Position numbers and translations under genes: made by a program. A DNA stretch of 64,000 bases from Dromaius novaehollandiae. Taxonomy: Eukaryota; Chordata; Aves; Casuariiformes; Dromaiidae. The stretch's first letter is position 1; every line of letters starts with the position of its first letter. This document shows, one piece after another, positions 1-14,031 of this stretch. The notes beneath the pieces were generated by a model. That model saw nothing but the letters and a program-made list of their open reading frames with translations. It was not told the DNA's origin and did not search any database. The stretch is from NCBI RefSeq assembly GCF_036370855.1, contig NC_088100.1, positions 38,142,563 to 38,206,562 on the forward strand, in the 5' to 3' direction.

Positions 1-287
1 TGGGACAGACTCTTCTCAGTGGCATACAGTGAACAGAGAAGAGGCAACTGGCACAACTGAAATACAAGAAATTCCATGTAAAATAACACACACCACCACC
101 ACCACCCCGCAGTGAAGGTGACTGAACACTGCAACAGGTTCCCCAAAGATCTTCACCCTTGGATACACTCAAAACTTGACTGGACAGAGTCCTGGGTAAT
201 GTGCTCTAGGTGACCCTGCTTGAGCAGGGGGGTTGGACTAGCTCCAGAGATGCCTTCCTACCTCAATGATGCTGCAATTCTACAGTG
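1..287 (+). mobile_element. CR1 LINE, 3' end fragment
   Basis: The sequence matches the terminal part of avian CR1: GACTCTTCTCAGTGG, gaggcaactggcacaactga, then TTGGACTAG..CTCCAGAGATGCCTTCCTACCTCAATGAT and a degenerate ATTCT-type tail. Orientation is plus, so it is antisense to IBTK. Its 5' part lies outside the window. Confidence 0.85.
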
Positions 288-1289
288 TCCATACCAAAAA
301 AAAATAAAAAAATAAAAAAAAAATAATAAAAAGACTGATCTCACATTTGTGGTGCAAAATGACACTGTTTTAGATCAAAGCAAAGCATGCAATTGAAAAA
401 ATTTTAGATTTAAGAATAGATTTTAGATTTTTATAACAAGACATTAATATCTGTTGATGCACTGTCCTTTTTGTGGATTTTATTTAGATTTTCATATGTG
501 CAATAAGCTGTCCCCAGAGTATATCAAGTGAGTCAGAAATTTTTGTTTCTATTTCCATTATAATTTGAAATTTTTGAAGTATGCTTCAAAAGTTCTAAAC
601 TCTGCTAACTTTCAAGTTTTAAAGAAGTTAAAAATGCAGCTTTATGACATATTTTAGCCTTAAATATAAGCTGCTTCAATGCAATAGTTTGAAATGTTTT
701 CAGTTTCTGAATGGTGGTACACTTATAATTGCTCTTTTTTAATGTGTATATTAGATATAACCAGTGATGATGCATAAACAAACTGCTGCAATAAACCCAG
801 AGCTTAAAAGCAGTCAAGCTCCTCTGCAGTGTGGAAGCATGAGTCCTCATATAATGACAGGTGAATGACATTTTAAACTAAAAGCAATTTTGAAAATTTT
901 TTAAAAATGCACACTAGCAACATTAAAATAATTTTGTATTTGAGAGTAGATGAGGATAATAACATGAAAAAGCCTACCGCTTTTAAAGCTATTTCTCACT
1001 GTACACAAGCTTTCCTTTAATTCAAAAGGAGAGTTTCAGAAGGCCCTAAGGCCCTACACTGGATGAAATAAAGCACCTAATGCAAATATTCTCATCAGTA
1101 TATTGAATGAATCACCAGTAGAATTTAAAATAGAATTAAAATTACATAAGTAATCCTCCTTTATATGTGTAGTTTCACAATGCCTACAGTTCATGTTTTA
1201 TACATAGAAGAAATACTTTCAGATTACTCTAGTTACCTAAAGTGTTGAGTATATGTAAACAGCATATAAGAGTATACTAACTTTGTGTA
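288..1289. other. 3' flank or distal 3' UTR, no gene seen
   Basis: AT-rich unique sequence. An A-rich stretch at 296-330 follows the CR1 end. No supported coding sequence. Confidence 0.6.
479..484 (-). terminator. Alternative distal polyadenylation hexamer AATAAA
   Basis: A second canonical hexamer on the minus strand, about 2.0 kb after the IBTK stop and before the CR1 fragment at 1-287. It would give a longer 3' UTR if used. Confidence 0.25.
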
Positions 1290-2516
1290 AATCAAGATTT
1301 TATGGTTTATTGCATTTGTTTACAATTGAGGGAGTGGGAGGTTGGTGTAGCTCAACCTGAAACCATTAGACATAACTACATAGCTTCTTCCAAAATTCAG
1401 AACTTTTATCGCACAGTGATCAATTCCATACATTCATCTTCTGTAGCTCTCAATTCCAGTTTTTCAGTTTGTAAGTACCAACACTACTGAAAAAGTTCAA
1501 GTTCAAACACACCTACACAGACAAACTAGACAAAATACTGTAGATAAGGCTACTCATTTCTTATAAATTTGTTGAAAGAAACCAGGCACAGAGAACTTTG
1601 GAACACACAATACTGAAAGCCACCTATGATAATCTTGGCAGGTTAGGTGTTTGCAAATTCCACAATTAGGCATTCATCCCTATAGCTTTAAAAATGAACA
1701 TACAGATTTTATATTTCCTCAGCACTTCAAGTAAATTGTACCTTAAACACAGTGGTTCTAAAACTGTACCGTATTTATCAGAATAAGTCTATAGATGAGC
1801 TAAGTGCCACCATATCCTATTCAAGTGTGCGCTTTGCTTCACAACAGAGCTGACTGCTCAAAGGCCAGTCTCACAACAGTGGAAAAACATGCACAACTGA
1901 ACTGAGAGCAGGCAACAGCAGGGCACTTAGGTACAGCATAGAGGTTCACCATGGAGTATGACAGTCAAAAGTACTGGTCACAACAGTCAGAGAACCAGTA
2001 CTTACACACATAAGTTAAGGAAAACTGCATTATCAGACTGTACTTTTTACATGAAGTCTAAGTGCAAACTTTTGGGGATATTCCCAATTTGCCAGTAAGT
2101 TCTAAAGAACATAACCTTTAAAGATGCATAATTCTGCACATTCAATTTCACATTAAATCACAAAATAAGCATTTGCTTTTCAACCACCTGTGAATTTAAC
2201 AGAAAAAAAAGAAAACTCCTACTTAAAACTTAAGATAAGCAAATGCATTTCCAATCTACAGCTTCATGTAACATTACTAATAATAGGGCTTGTTAAAGAA
2301 ATTTTCTCAAAACATACATACAATATATACTGCAAGTAATGGACACAGTGGGCAAGTTATTTCCATTCTCTCTACCAAATGTCTACAGATTATGTGCAGT
2401 TTTTTAATGCTGATGGTAAATTTACAAGAATTCCTGCTCTTCCAGTCCAGTTCTACCTGTATCGAGAAATAAACCTTCAGAAGTGCACATATAATGTGGA
2501 CTGTGAACAGTGAAAG
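1290..2516 (-). other. IBTK: IBTK 3' UTR (lower boundary inferred)
   Basis: This A/T-rich sequence follows the stop codon with no further coding exon. The first canonical AATAAA downstream on the minus strand is at 1306-1311, so cleavage would fall about 10-25 bases lower. A longer UTR using the AATAAA at 479-484 is possible. Confidence 0.55.
1306..1311 (-). terminator. Candidate IBTK polyadenylation signal AATAAA
   Basis: A canonical hexamer on the minus strand, about 1.2 kb after the stop codon and the first one met. T/G-rich sequence further on could serve as a downstream element, but no transcript evidence is available here. Confidence 0.4.
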
Positions 2517-2642
2517 TTAGTGCTTGTTCCACATAGGTGTTGCTATAGGTCCCTGTGAAGCCCTTTCAACAGTCACAAATTCGTCAGGGTTGTCAAAAGC
2601 TTCATAATGGATTAATAAATCTTGAATAGCACACTCCTCAAT
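2517..2642 (-). CDS. IBTK: IBTK exon 29: C-terminus and stop (aa 1315-1355)
   Basis: 126 nt of coding sequence: [20 protein letters not shown] then [21 protein letters not shown] and TAA. The acceptor CTTTCCAG is preceded by a pyrimidine tract (purines on the plus strand at 2646-2680). Confidence 0.95.
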   Translation of the reverse strand: MEECAIQDLLIHYEAFDNPDEFVTVERASQGPIATPMWNKH

Positions 2643-5600
2643 CTGGAAAGAAGAAAGAAAAAAGAAAGAAAAAAAAAAGCATATTTCAGTGCCAGATCTA
2701 CACTTACACCAATAAGACAGTTATAAACAGGCTTTAGTGGCCCTGAATGTATCTGCTACAGACTGCCTGATCAGGAAATTGATGAGGCCTTCTTCAGACA
2801 ACTGGAAGCAGCATCATGTTCACAGGCCCTGGACCTCATGAGGGACTTGAACCATCCTGGAATCTGGTGGAAGGGCAACGCAGTAGGCACAAGCAATCCA
2901 AGAGCTTTCTAGAGTGCATTGATGATAGCTTCCTGACACAGGTGATCAAGGAGCTGACAAGCAGAGATGCTCTGATGGACCTGACACTCACAAAGAAGAA
3001 CTGGTTTGCAATGTGAAGGTCAGGAACAGCCTTCGCTGCCCATAAGATGGTAGAGTTCTGGATCCCAAGAGAAGGGAAGAAAACAAAAGGCAGAATCACA
3101 ACTCTAGACTTCAAGAGAACAGACTACAGCTTTTTTGGTGATCTGCTTGGAAGACTTTGATGATATGATATGGCCATGGAGAGAAGAGGGGTCTCGAGGA
3201 GAGCTGGTTGATTTCAAGGATACCTCCTCCAAGCTCAAGAACGGTCCATCCTGACAAGCAGGAAGTCAAGCAAGAGTGGCAGGAGGCCTGCATGGATAAA
3301 CAAGTTGCTCCTGACTAAACTCAGACACACAAAGGAAGCATAAGAGGTAGAAACACGGACAGGTGACCTGGGAGAAAAACAGAGACACCGTCTGAACATG
3401 CAAGAACGCTGTCAGGAAAGTCAAGACGAGGGACAAAATGGGCAATAAGAAAGGCTTCTACAGGTACGAAAGCAGCAAAAGAAAGACTATAGAAAATGTG
3501 GGCCCACTACTGAACAACAAAGGACATGGAAAAGGCTGAGGTACCCAATGCCTTCTTTGCCTCTGTCTTTACTGGCAAGACTGGCCTTCAGGAATCCCAG
3601 GCAGGGACCAGTGGGAAAGTCTGAAGCAAGGATGACTCACCCTCAGTGGAGGAGGATCAGGTTAGGAGACATATAAACAAACTGAACATGCACAAGTCCA
3701 TGGGACCTGACAGGATGCACCCATGAATGCTGAAGGAGCTGGCCAACACCATTACAAGGCCACAATCGATAATATTTGAACAGTCACAGTGATCCAGAGA
3801 GGTTCCTGAGGACTGGAAGAAAGCAAATGTCATCCCTGTCTCCAGAAGGGCAAGAAGATCCAGGAAATGACAGGCTGGTCGGCCTCACCTCAATGTCTGG
3901 GAAAGTGAAGGACCAACTAATCCTGCAAGTCATTTCCAAACATATGAAGGACAGGAAAGAGATCAGGAGTAGCTGGTGTGGATTTGTGAAGTGGAAAATG
4001 GTGCTTAACCAGCCTAATAGCCTTCTACAATAAGATGACTTGTTTAGTGGATGAGAGGAGAGTGGTGGATGTTATCTTGACTTTCATATGGCTTTCAACA
4101 CCATCTCCCACAACATTCTCATAGACAAGCTGATGAAGTATGGGCTAGGTAAGTGGACAGTGAGGTGGACTGAAAATTGGCTGAACTGTTGAGCTCAAAG
4201 AGTTATGATCAGCAGTACAAAGTGCAGCAGCAGGTCAGTCATTAGTACAGACCCCAGTGATTGATACTGAGGCCAATACTGTTTAACAGCTTCATTAATG
4301 ACCTAGATGATGGGACATAGTTCACGCTCAGCAAGTTTGCCAACAATACAAAATTGGAAAGAGTAGCTGATACACCAGAGGGTTGCACTGTCATTCAGAG
4401 GGACCTTAACAGGCTGGAGAAAGGCCACCAGGACAGGCTGGGGGCTGACCAGTTGGAGAGCAGTTTGGCAGAGAAGGCCCTGGGAGTCCTGGTAGACAAC
4501 AATCTGAATACAAACCAGCAACATGCCCTTGCAGCAAAGAAGGCCAACAGCATTCTGGACAGCACGAGGGACAGCACTGACAGCAGGTGGAGGGAGGTGA
4601 TCCTTCCCCTCTGCTCAGCCTTGGTGAGGCCACATCTGGAGTGCTGGGTCCAGTCATGGACTCTCCAGTACAAGAGAGACATGGACATACTGCACTGAGT
4701 CCAGCGAAGGACCACAAAGATGATTAAAAGCTTGGATCATCTGACAGACAGGGAGACGCTGAGAGAGCTTGGATTTTTAGCCTGGAGAAGAGAAGGCTCA
4801 AGGAGGATCTCATAAACGTGTATAAATGCCTGATGAGAGGGAATAAAGACAGGGCTGGACTCTTCTTAGTGATATACAGCGTCGTGACAAGAGGCAAAAG
4901 GCACAAACTGAAATACAGGCAATTCCATTTAAAATAAGAGACCCCCCAAAAAAAGTCTTTTTTAGCATGAGAGTGGTCAATACTGGAGCAGGTTGCCCAG
5001 AGAGGCAGTGGAGTCTCCATCCTTGGAGATATTCAAAACCCAGCTGGATACAGTGCTGTTGTTGACCTGCTCTGAACAAGGGGGTTGGGCCAGGTGATCT
5101 CCAGAGGTCCTTTCCTACTTCAACTATTTTGTGATTCTGTTAATATATTAGTCATGGACTCAGTAGTCAATTTGATTTTAATACAGACCCTTACCTTACC
5201 AAACAGTAATGTGAAGTTATTGTTAAATTATATTTTATACCATTATGTAAATGACACTTAGTATATCAATACATAACTGATCCTAAAAACTGATCTTTGA
5301 AATCTTTGAAACAGCCCCTGAAAACTCCTTGCACTGCTTTCCAGCTGTAGTAACTCAGCACTTTACCTGGATCAAAGCCAAAGGCTTTTCTCTGCTCCTA
5401 ATAAGAGCAGCTTCTTGCTGGAGCTCTTCCTCTACAATAGCTGCAAACATGACAGGTGCTATTACTGGAGAGCTAGTCAGGGATGTTGCTAACCAAGGAC
5501 TGCAAAAAAGTAAATGACATCATGAGGTAACATCAAGAACAAGGTCAGCACAAGACAAAACAAGATCCAAAATCTAAGTCAGTGTGTCAAACTTACTTAT

Positions 5601-6999
5601 GACTCTCCAGCTGTGGAGAATCCAGAACATGGTCTTCCAGGCCTGGATTACTTCTGGTTGTACATCTGGAAAAAAAGGTAGGAAGGAAGGAAAGTGAAAG
5701 TCACTGACAAAGTGCTCTGCTGGATCATACCATGAATTACAAATTCACAGTAGCCATTTACAAATGTGTGTGTGGAAGGGGTTCTCCCAGAAGATAGGCA
5801 AAGGATTTGATGCTGAATTTCGCTCCCTCTGTCATACTGTGGTTGCAGGAGACACACTGATGCCGATTTCTGACAACTAGAACTTTCATTGATTTTCAGC
5901 TCAGGCATTAACTTTTTTAAAGTTAATTAATTAATTTTTCCTAATATCTGAGCCTTTAGCAAAGTTTTTTGTTTTTATTTAAAGAGGTTTTTTTAACGTA
6001 TATAATACTCAACTGAGTTATGCATGACAGCATAAACTATAAATATCTTTGCAATTAATATGAAAAGAATGTGGCTTCAAGATAAGAAAACTGCCTTGTA
6101 TTCCAAGTAAACATTTCAGGTAAAAGAGCCATTCGTTTGCTGCTACAATAACGGTACTAATAAATTATTTTCTCAAGTGTAAGTCAGCTTTTTAAGCCCA
6201 TAAATTATGAACTTTCAGTACACATCCTGCAAGGACCTCCCACATTCAGAAGAATAGCATAACATTAGAATTGATGCAATTGAAAAAAGAATCCTCATAA
6301 ATACCAGTAAAGAGTTCTCAACAGCAAGACATTTTATTCTGTTGCAAAATGTTAACCTGTCTACAACAGGAAGACACATTTGGTATATTTGAGCCATAAG
6401 TATATTTGTCAGGAAAAATCCTTCACAAATAGGAAGATAGAGACCTATTTTTGTTACGTCCTACTTTGGCAACATGCAATTTCTAGAGCCCTAGAGGAGT
6501 GTTAGATCATATGACGAAATGCTAACAAAGTTTTTTGAATTAGTCTATGATATTGTAAAAAACAAACAAACAAACAAAAAAACCCACCACACCTCTAACA
6601 GTGTTCGTATTTCAATGAATAAGTCTCCATTTCTTTAACTTTTCAGTAATCCTCTAAAGTGGCCACAAAGTGTTGGATATGACAAAAAAATCTACAGAAA
6701 GCTGTCTAATAAGAGAATTCCAATAACTGCTAAGCTCTATGCCTGGAATTTTTTCCCCTGAACACAACTCCAAGGACAACAAGAACCATCATTCCTACTG
6801 CTAAGTGATGAGGGCAAGATTTCAAAAAATATGAACAGGAGCATCCATCATCAAAAATGACATTCAGATGAATCACGCCCAGCTTTTTGCAATAAAACAT
6901 GTATTTGCCCACCAAACAGCCAACTACTCAAGGAACAGAAATAAAACAAACGTTAACTGCTTCGGAAAAAAAAATATTATTTTTATTTATTTATATATA

Positions 7000-7036
<37 letters not shown>

Positions 7037-10000
7037 GTAAGTGTGTGTGCATATATATATATGCACCAACAGCCGCCAGGGATAATAGTGGACATTAAAA
7101 GAGGCTACCTAAGGTGTCACTCCCTTGGATCAAACCCAGTAGATCTACCTTCTGCAAGGTTATATTGTTTCCATGTTTCCACTGAAAAAGCACAGTTCAC
7201 TAAATATGACTAAATGACTAAATATGATCTCTTGCCTCCATTTGCAATAATGCTGACCATATCAAACACTGGCAGGACAGCCAGTGGGATAGTCCATGGA
7301 GTGCAAGCGGGGAGAAGAGGAAAAAAAAGTGTGGTACACTCCAAACTGGAAATCTCCGAGTAACCACCATTCCATAGTTTTGAAAGAACTGACACATGAA
7401 GCAACAGCTCCATGCAGGGCTCGTCAAGTCTGCAGTACCATGCTGCATATTGAGTGTTGCTGTATACATATATAGCTGTATACAGCTCTAGTTCTGTTAG
7501 TTTGACCTCATTAATATGCAAAGCTTTTTCCATAGGTGTTTAAGGAAAGAATAGTTCAAAAGAAAAAACAAATAAATAAAAAAGGAAGTAGAACACCACT
7601 ATCTTGATTTTTTTTTTTTTTCCTATTTCACCTTTGGTAAAGTATTCCATAAGACACCAGTCAAGTGCCATGTAATTTTTATTTTAAAGAATAAGTTAAC
7701 ACACATAAAAAGTGAGTATAAAATCAGGTAGGAAAGGGATGGTAATTTTTGTTAAAAAATGTTTAATTAAAAGAAAAATCTTAAAGTTAATGACGGTAGG
7801 CACAAGAAGCAACCCAGAAGACACAAAATAGGTGCTATTAATTTAGCAAAGGATAATAACCAGTATGACTGTGGAATAAAGCAACCGGAAAGGAAGCTCA
7901 GAAGCATAAAACATAAGGTTGTGTGAAATGAAGCTAATAACAACAGTAAGCTCACAGTGTCTCAGCTGGAAGAGAAAGAGGAGAATCCAGGGTGCACTAA
8001 TCATAGCAACAAATCAGAAGTATGTTGCTTGGAAAGAACTCCAAAAAACAAACAAATTTGACTCAAAAATACACTGGGCAATTTATTTCTGTTTTAAACA
8101 AATACTTCTGCCAACACATACCACGCTGGACAAAACCCATGTGGAAGAGCTTTCAGTTTTGGTCTCTTAGGTTCAAGGAAGAATAATTTACGTGGCACAG
8201 ATGTAGAGAAAATTAACTGGAATTGACTCTTCCACTGCTCATCTTCTGTTAGCAGACTAAAATTTGGCTATAATCTTGCAAAGGAAGGAAGGAAGGAAGC
8301 GGGGATATGACTGCACTCCATAGACACATCTAGTGGTTGTTGTAGAGCCACTACAGAAATGACATGCCTGTGTCAAAGGACAGTGTTGCCACAAAAATAT
8401 AATTTACTAAAACAAAACTGGAAGTTTCTAACTTTCGTTGTGAATGAGGCTTTATGGCCTCATATGACCTGATGACAGTTATAGGACTTGCTTCAAATCT
8501 GCTCTAGGTAAAAGACGGTATCTGGACTCATTTCTGATACTCATGAACAGTCTCTTCAATGCACAAGAAGAGTCCATTCCAACATGCCTGGAGTCAAGCA
8601 CTCATACAGAAGGCCAGTACGGATGAACAGGGAACACCAGCTCAGACACAGAAACAAAGGCATATAGACAGTAGAAGCAGGGGCAGGCTATGAAGGAGGA
8701 ATATAAAAATACTGTTTAAGTGCACAAGGATACAGTTATGACAGCCAAAGCTCAGCTGGAGTCGAAACAGGGGAAGGATATTCAAGGCAAGAAGGGCTTC
8801 CTTATTAGCAACACCAAAAAAGTTAAGGAAAACAGGGACCCACTGCTCAATGGGAGGTTCCTGATGATGAGAAAAAGGAAAACGTTGCAACCATTTTCAA
8901 GAAGAACTATAGTCTCACTTCACTCGCCAGGAAGGCTGAGAAGCAAATCCTTCCAGAGGTCACTTCTGAGCACATGAAGGACAAGATGAATGGGAACAGC
9001 CAGTATGGATTTATCACTCAGGGCAAATTATTTCTGACCAGCTCAATTGTTTTTTTTTTATGATCATATGTCTGGCTCTGTGGACATCTGGAGAGCAGTG
9101 GATGTCATTTTCCTTGGCTTTAGCAAGACCTTTGATATGGTCTGTCATTGTATCCGTATATTCCATCTGGAAGATATGAACTGAGTAAGTGGACTAGAAG
9201 ATGAGTAGAAAATGGGCTGACTGCTGGGCTCAGAAGGTTGTAACCAGGAGTACAAAGTCCAGCTGGTACCAGTTACTAGTGGTGATACTGGGACCAATAC
9301 TGTTTAATGTCTTCACTGATTGTCTGGATGGTAGGACAGAGTGTACTCTCAGCAAGGTCATAGATGAACAGGGGGGGGGGGGGGTGAGCAGGACCTAGAC
9401 AGACTGGAGAAACAGGCAGAGAGGAACTCATGAAATTGAAAAGACAAGTGCAAAGTCCTGTATCTGGAAGAGAATAACCCCATGCACCAGCACAGACAGA
9501 GGCCTGACTGGCTAGAAAGCAGCTCTGCAGAGAGGGACCTGGAGGTCCAGATAGACAACTAGTGGAAGATGAGTCAGCAGTGTGCCCTGGCAGCAACTGC
9601 ACTGTATTTAAAAGAGTGTAGCCAGACGGTCAAGGGAAGTGATTCTTCCCCTCTATTCTGCACTTGTGAGTCTACTTACAGAGCATTGTGTTCAGTTTGA
9701 GGCTCCTCAGTATACAAAAGACCCTGTCATAATAGAACGAGTCCAGAAGGGGACCAGCAAGATTAGGGGCTGGAGTGCATGACATAAAGAACAGCTGAAA
9801 GAACTGTTTGCTAAAACCTAAGAAAAGAAGGCAAAAGGGAGATCTTATTGCTGCCTTCAGCTAACTAATGGGAGGGTGCAGAAAACATGCAACAAGAATC
9901 TTCTTAGGAGTGCACAGTGACAGAATAAGGAATAAACCATGGAAGAGGTTCCCAGACAAGTTGGGGTATCTCCATCCTTGGAAATACAACTCTAGTAGAC

Positions 10001-13000
10001 AAGGCCCTGTGCAACCTGATCTAGTTGCACCTGCTTCAAGCAGAAGGCTGAACTAGAAGACCACCAAAGGTCCCTTCATACCTCGATTATTCTATGATTT
10101 CAACAGCAGGGGACTACTTTTAGGAGGAAGCCTAGATAAATCAGTTTCCAGCTTCTATCACATGCACTTGGGGGGGGGGGGGGAAACACGCAAGCAAGAA
10201 AAGAAAAAAGATAGTAAGATAAAAAAATCAGGAAAGAACCAAAGAAAAAGAAGGAAGGAGAAAAGGAGATGAAGGAGCTTTTTATTGGGGCAGAGGGGAT
10301 GGACACGTTAAGCGCATGTTTGTACAACTTACTAAATGCCCTTATTCTGGTGTCATCTCCCAGATTTACCTCTTCTTCCACCTGCTCTTATAATGCCTAC
10401 CTCCATGCACACTTGACAGTAATCCCTACCTGCCTGCCCCATTTGACAGCTCCTGCCTGCCCCATTTGACAGCTCCTGCCTGCCCCATTTGACAGCTCCT
10501 GCCTGCCCCATTTGACAGCTACTCCCTGCCCCATTTGACAGCTACTCCATCCTTCCCACTCACAATCCAAAGAATTCACAGCACAACCATACAAACTAGT
10601 TCAAATAGATTTTTTTTACACTTAATAAACCTGTTCCAGAACAGATAAAAGTTCTTCCAAAGTAAGACTTCTTTTTAAAAAACATAATTAACAGTTCCAG
10701 TGTCACAGCACACTCTAGTGATCAGTTAAAAGATAAGTTTAAGCGCCTGTGTCATCTCCCTCAACTTAAGTATGGCTTTTAAATGTAGTAAGCAATTCAA
10801 CTATTTTGAAGCTCTTTGTGCATATTTACGTCTGTGTTTCTTGCTAGTAACACGCTTAGTCCAGATAGTAAATCAACTGCACATATTGCAACATGCTAGA
10901 CTAATTCCTCAGCTAGCATCAAAATAATTAAGAGAAATGGAACAGAGGGAAAAGGGAAGCTGAGATATACAAAAAAATGGAAAAAGCCTCAAAAATATAG
11001 AACTTGTAAGCCTTGAAAATTAAAGACTGATGTAGAGACACAAGTGGTTCTGCATGGAAACAAACTGGCTCTCTACTGAACCAGCCTGATTAACTCAGTT
11101 GGCTGAACTTGCCCTGACTCCTGCACAGCCACTGAGGTGTCTCAGCACTCAACTCCCCAGTGTTCCTTGAGGATTTGCTCATTTGAAGCCAGTTCAGGTC
11201 TGGTACCTCCCTGATCTAATGACTCCTCAGAAAGAAAACACAAAGCCTCGTCTCCTGCAGAACCTCTTGGGTTTTGCTGTACTGTTTGAGTCATGTACTA
11301 CTTATTAGCTCAATATTAGCCATGCCAGAACTAGGCCATTCCAATGTGAAGCCACAAAGACATGTTTCCACTAAGACTCCTCCGTGCTCCCTGGAGCAAC
11401 ACAGTGAAGACAACCCAGGCTGCCACAACAAAGTTAAGCCATGCCAGGCCTACATTATTGGCTGGGACTAGGAGCTATAAGCTATACATGCACAGCTGCA
11501 CAGCTTAACTCCCAAGGCTGAGCTGACCCTGGAAACAATGTAGCCACATCCACATAGCCCAGCTTTTCAGCTAATTTGCGGAGGAACTGAATCCAGTTCA
11601 CATCTTTGTATTCATGGCATATAGTTAATCAACAGAAAGTTTCAGGGTTGCAGACAACTGGAAGGTGACAACGTATGGAAGAGTGTTTACACAACCACAC
11701 AAAAATCCCATCCAGAGACTACTGAAATAAAGAACATAGGTTTACAAAAAGTGTCAGTTTAATTATTGCACAATTTATACAAAGAAAGAAGAGAAAGCAG
11801 GAACGCCAGCCATGTAAGTATCTTCAGTGTCCCATCAGTAAGTCTGACATCAGAAGATCAGGATCCCTTATGCTCTACACACATTCAATTTCCTTTTCAT
11901 AGAAAGGAGGAGAAAAGGCTGTGGATAATTAGTCTTCCCCAAAATAGACCATGAATGCTGCAGTCAATATCAGCACCTACTGTGACAGGAACTGTACAGT
12001 CAAAGAATAAAATTACCTCAAACTAGACACTAAGCTCCTAACTTTCTAATGGATGAACCAGTCATCTGAACTCTTTACAGCTAATAGACTGAAATAAGCA
12101 CCTTCAGAGACGATCCATAACAACCTGAAATAGCTTGGGAAGTGCCCTCTTTTCCCACTGACTATAGTCAGTCTAGTCATCTAGGCTCCCAGTATCTTAA
12201 CATACCATTTTCAGACAGCTAGCTTATTAGGCCGGGATTCAGCTCAAAGAATCAACTTTGAGAGACTTCCGACTGGCCAGATGGCACAGACTAGACAGGG
12301 AGAAAAGCAAAAGGAAAGAAAGTGACTTTATGAAGGTCACAGTGCAGGCCTGACAAAGCTAGAAGTAGCATCCAATACAAGTTCCCTTATCACCAGGCCA
12401 TACTGTCTTTCATATGAAAAGCTTTAATTTCATTACTAGCAGAATAATAATACCTAGTTTTCCATAGCTTTGTGCTTCATGGCCCTACCTCTCCACTCAC
12501 AACCACCTCAGCTTTCTCTTTCTGTTCCTGATGAATGCCCCTCCCTCACACACACACTCTCCAAGTCTTCTTCTCCCTCTCCTCTGCCTCCACCCCCCGC
12601 AGAAACCACACATCTCTTCTCCCCTCACTTTGTTCTTTATCTACCAACAGGATAAAACACCATTCAGTTTTAGAGAAATGCTGGCCAGTTTCTACATAAG
12701 GCAAGCAACCAAGAGGAAGGCCCAGCAGAACTGTCTTTTCCTTACAGGGTGGACTATTTTTGGAGGGGGAGGGAATAGCGGTTCTCATGAAACACTGGGA
12801 GATAATTGGTGTCAAGGCCCTCTGTTCACCAGCAGGCTCTGCAAACTTCCCACTTTCCCAGGGCTTGGCAGCCCATGGTCAAGCACAGCTCTGACACAGT
12901 GCAGCTGTGTAACCTGGGGTCAGGCTGCTGTGAAGAGTTAAGTTGTGAGAAAGCGCCGTGAGAAGGCTCATTTGTGAGAAAGAGCTGTGAGAAGGCTCAC

Positions 13001-13981
13001 GGGGGGCTCCCTCATCTTTGCTGACAAGCTGCATTTAAGCTCCGGCCCTCAGCCTTAGGCCTTGCTTGAGCTACGCTGCAGCTGTATCTGGGCCCGGCCT
13101 TGCTGATCCTGACTCCCCCCCCCCCGACTTCCAGGTTTGACCATGGCCAGCCCTGCCTTGTCACCATGGGCTTGTCTAGCAGTCCTTGACTGTGACTCAC
13201 CCCGGCTGCCGTCACGGAGCCTGCCCTGCTCACCTCGCTCAGCACTGTGGGACTGTGCACTTGTCAGCAAGGCCACTGTCCTGCTTGTCCTGCTGTCACC
13301 CTCTGCTCCCGGCTCCCCTGCCATCACAGGCCAGCAGCCTGCGCTGCTCCCACACAGCGGTAGGCAAGATCTTAAGGCCCTCTGTGTCTTACATAAGTTG
13401 GAAATGCATAGTGCTCAAAACTCCTGATGACAGGGGAGAGATGCAGGTAGGCGGACAACTCAGTCACACAAACCTTTAGAAATAAGGCTGAGGTTTCCTT
13501 CCTCAAAACTTAGGACTTAAATTATTTTATCCCAAAATGAAGGGTTTTTTGGAGGTAGCAAGAGGGTGCAGGGCTAAAACAATTTAACTGAAGAGCAATG
13601 TATGTCTAGTTATTAGACCATGATAATTTACATGCACCTCAGAACATGCTATTTTTGTCCTTAGAATTACAAACACTTCCCTTGTAATTACAAACACTAA
13701 TTTTTAAGCAATGCATCAATAGTTCAGTAAGCCCTCTTAATTGTTGAGGTAAAATTTTTAATGGATCAATCAGCTCATAAGAAAGCTTAGATTAGAAAGT
13801 GCCAGAACTGTGTTTGAATAAACTGATTTTATGCTTCCGGTGGTCACACAGAAATACTCCTAAGCAAACTCAGATTCACATATGTCATACCTAAATGGTA
13901 CAGAATATCTAATTTCTACAGAGGTTAGATAATCTAGGTATAACCATTTTTAGATATACATATATGCGTGTATACATACCT

Positions 13982-14031
<50 letters not shown>

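Noticed and set aside
4354..4698. 114-codon plus-strand frame
   Set aside because: It is a piece of the CR1 RT C-terminal region ([19 protein letters not shown]-like), not a host gene.
8327..8340. CTCF-like sequence CCACTAGATGTGTC on the minus strand
   Set aside because: It lacks the GGC core, so it is a poor match.
10397..10594. Minus-strand frame with repeating GQ/KWGR units
   Set aside because: Translation of the 23-bp minisatellite, which does not need a protein explanation.
12531..12941. 136-codon plus-strand frame in GC-rich intron sequence
   Set aside because: Pro/His/Ser-rich with no recognisable domain; overlapping open frames in other phases indicate composition bias.
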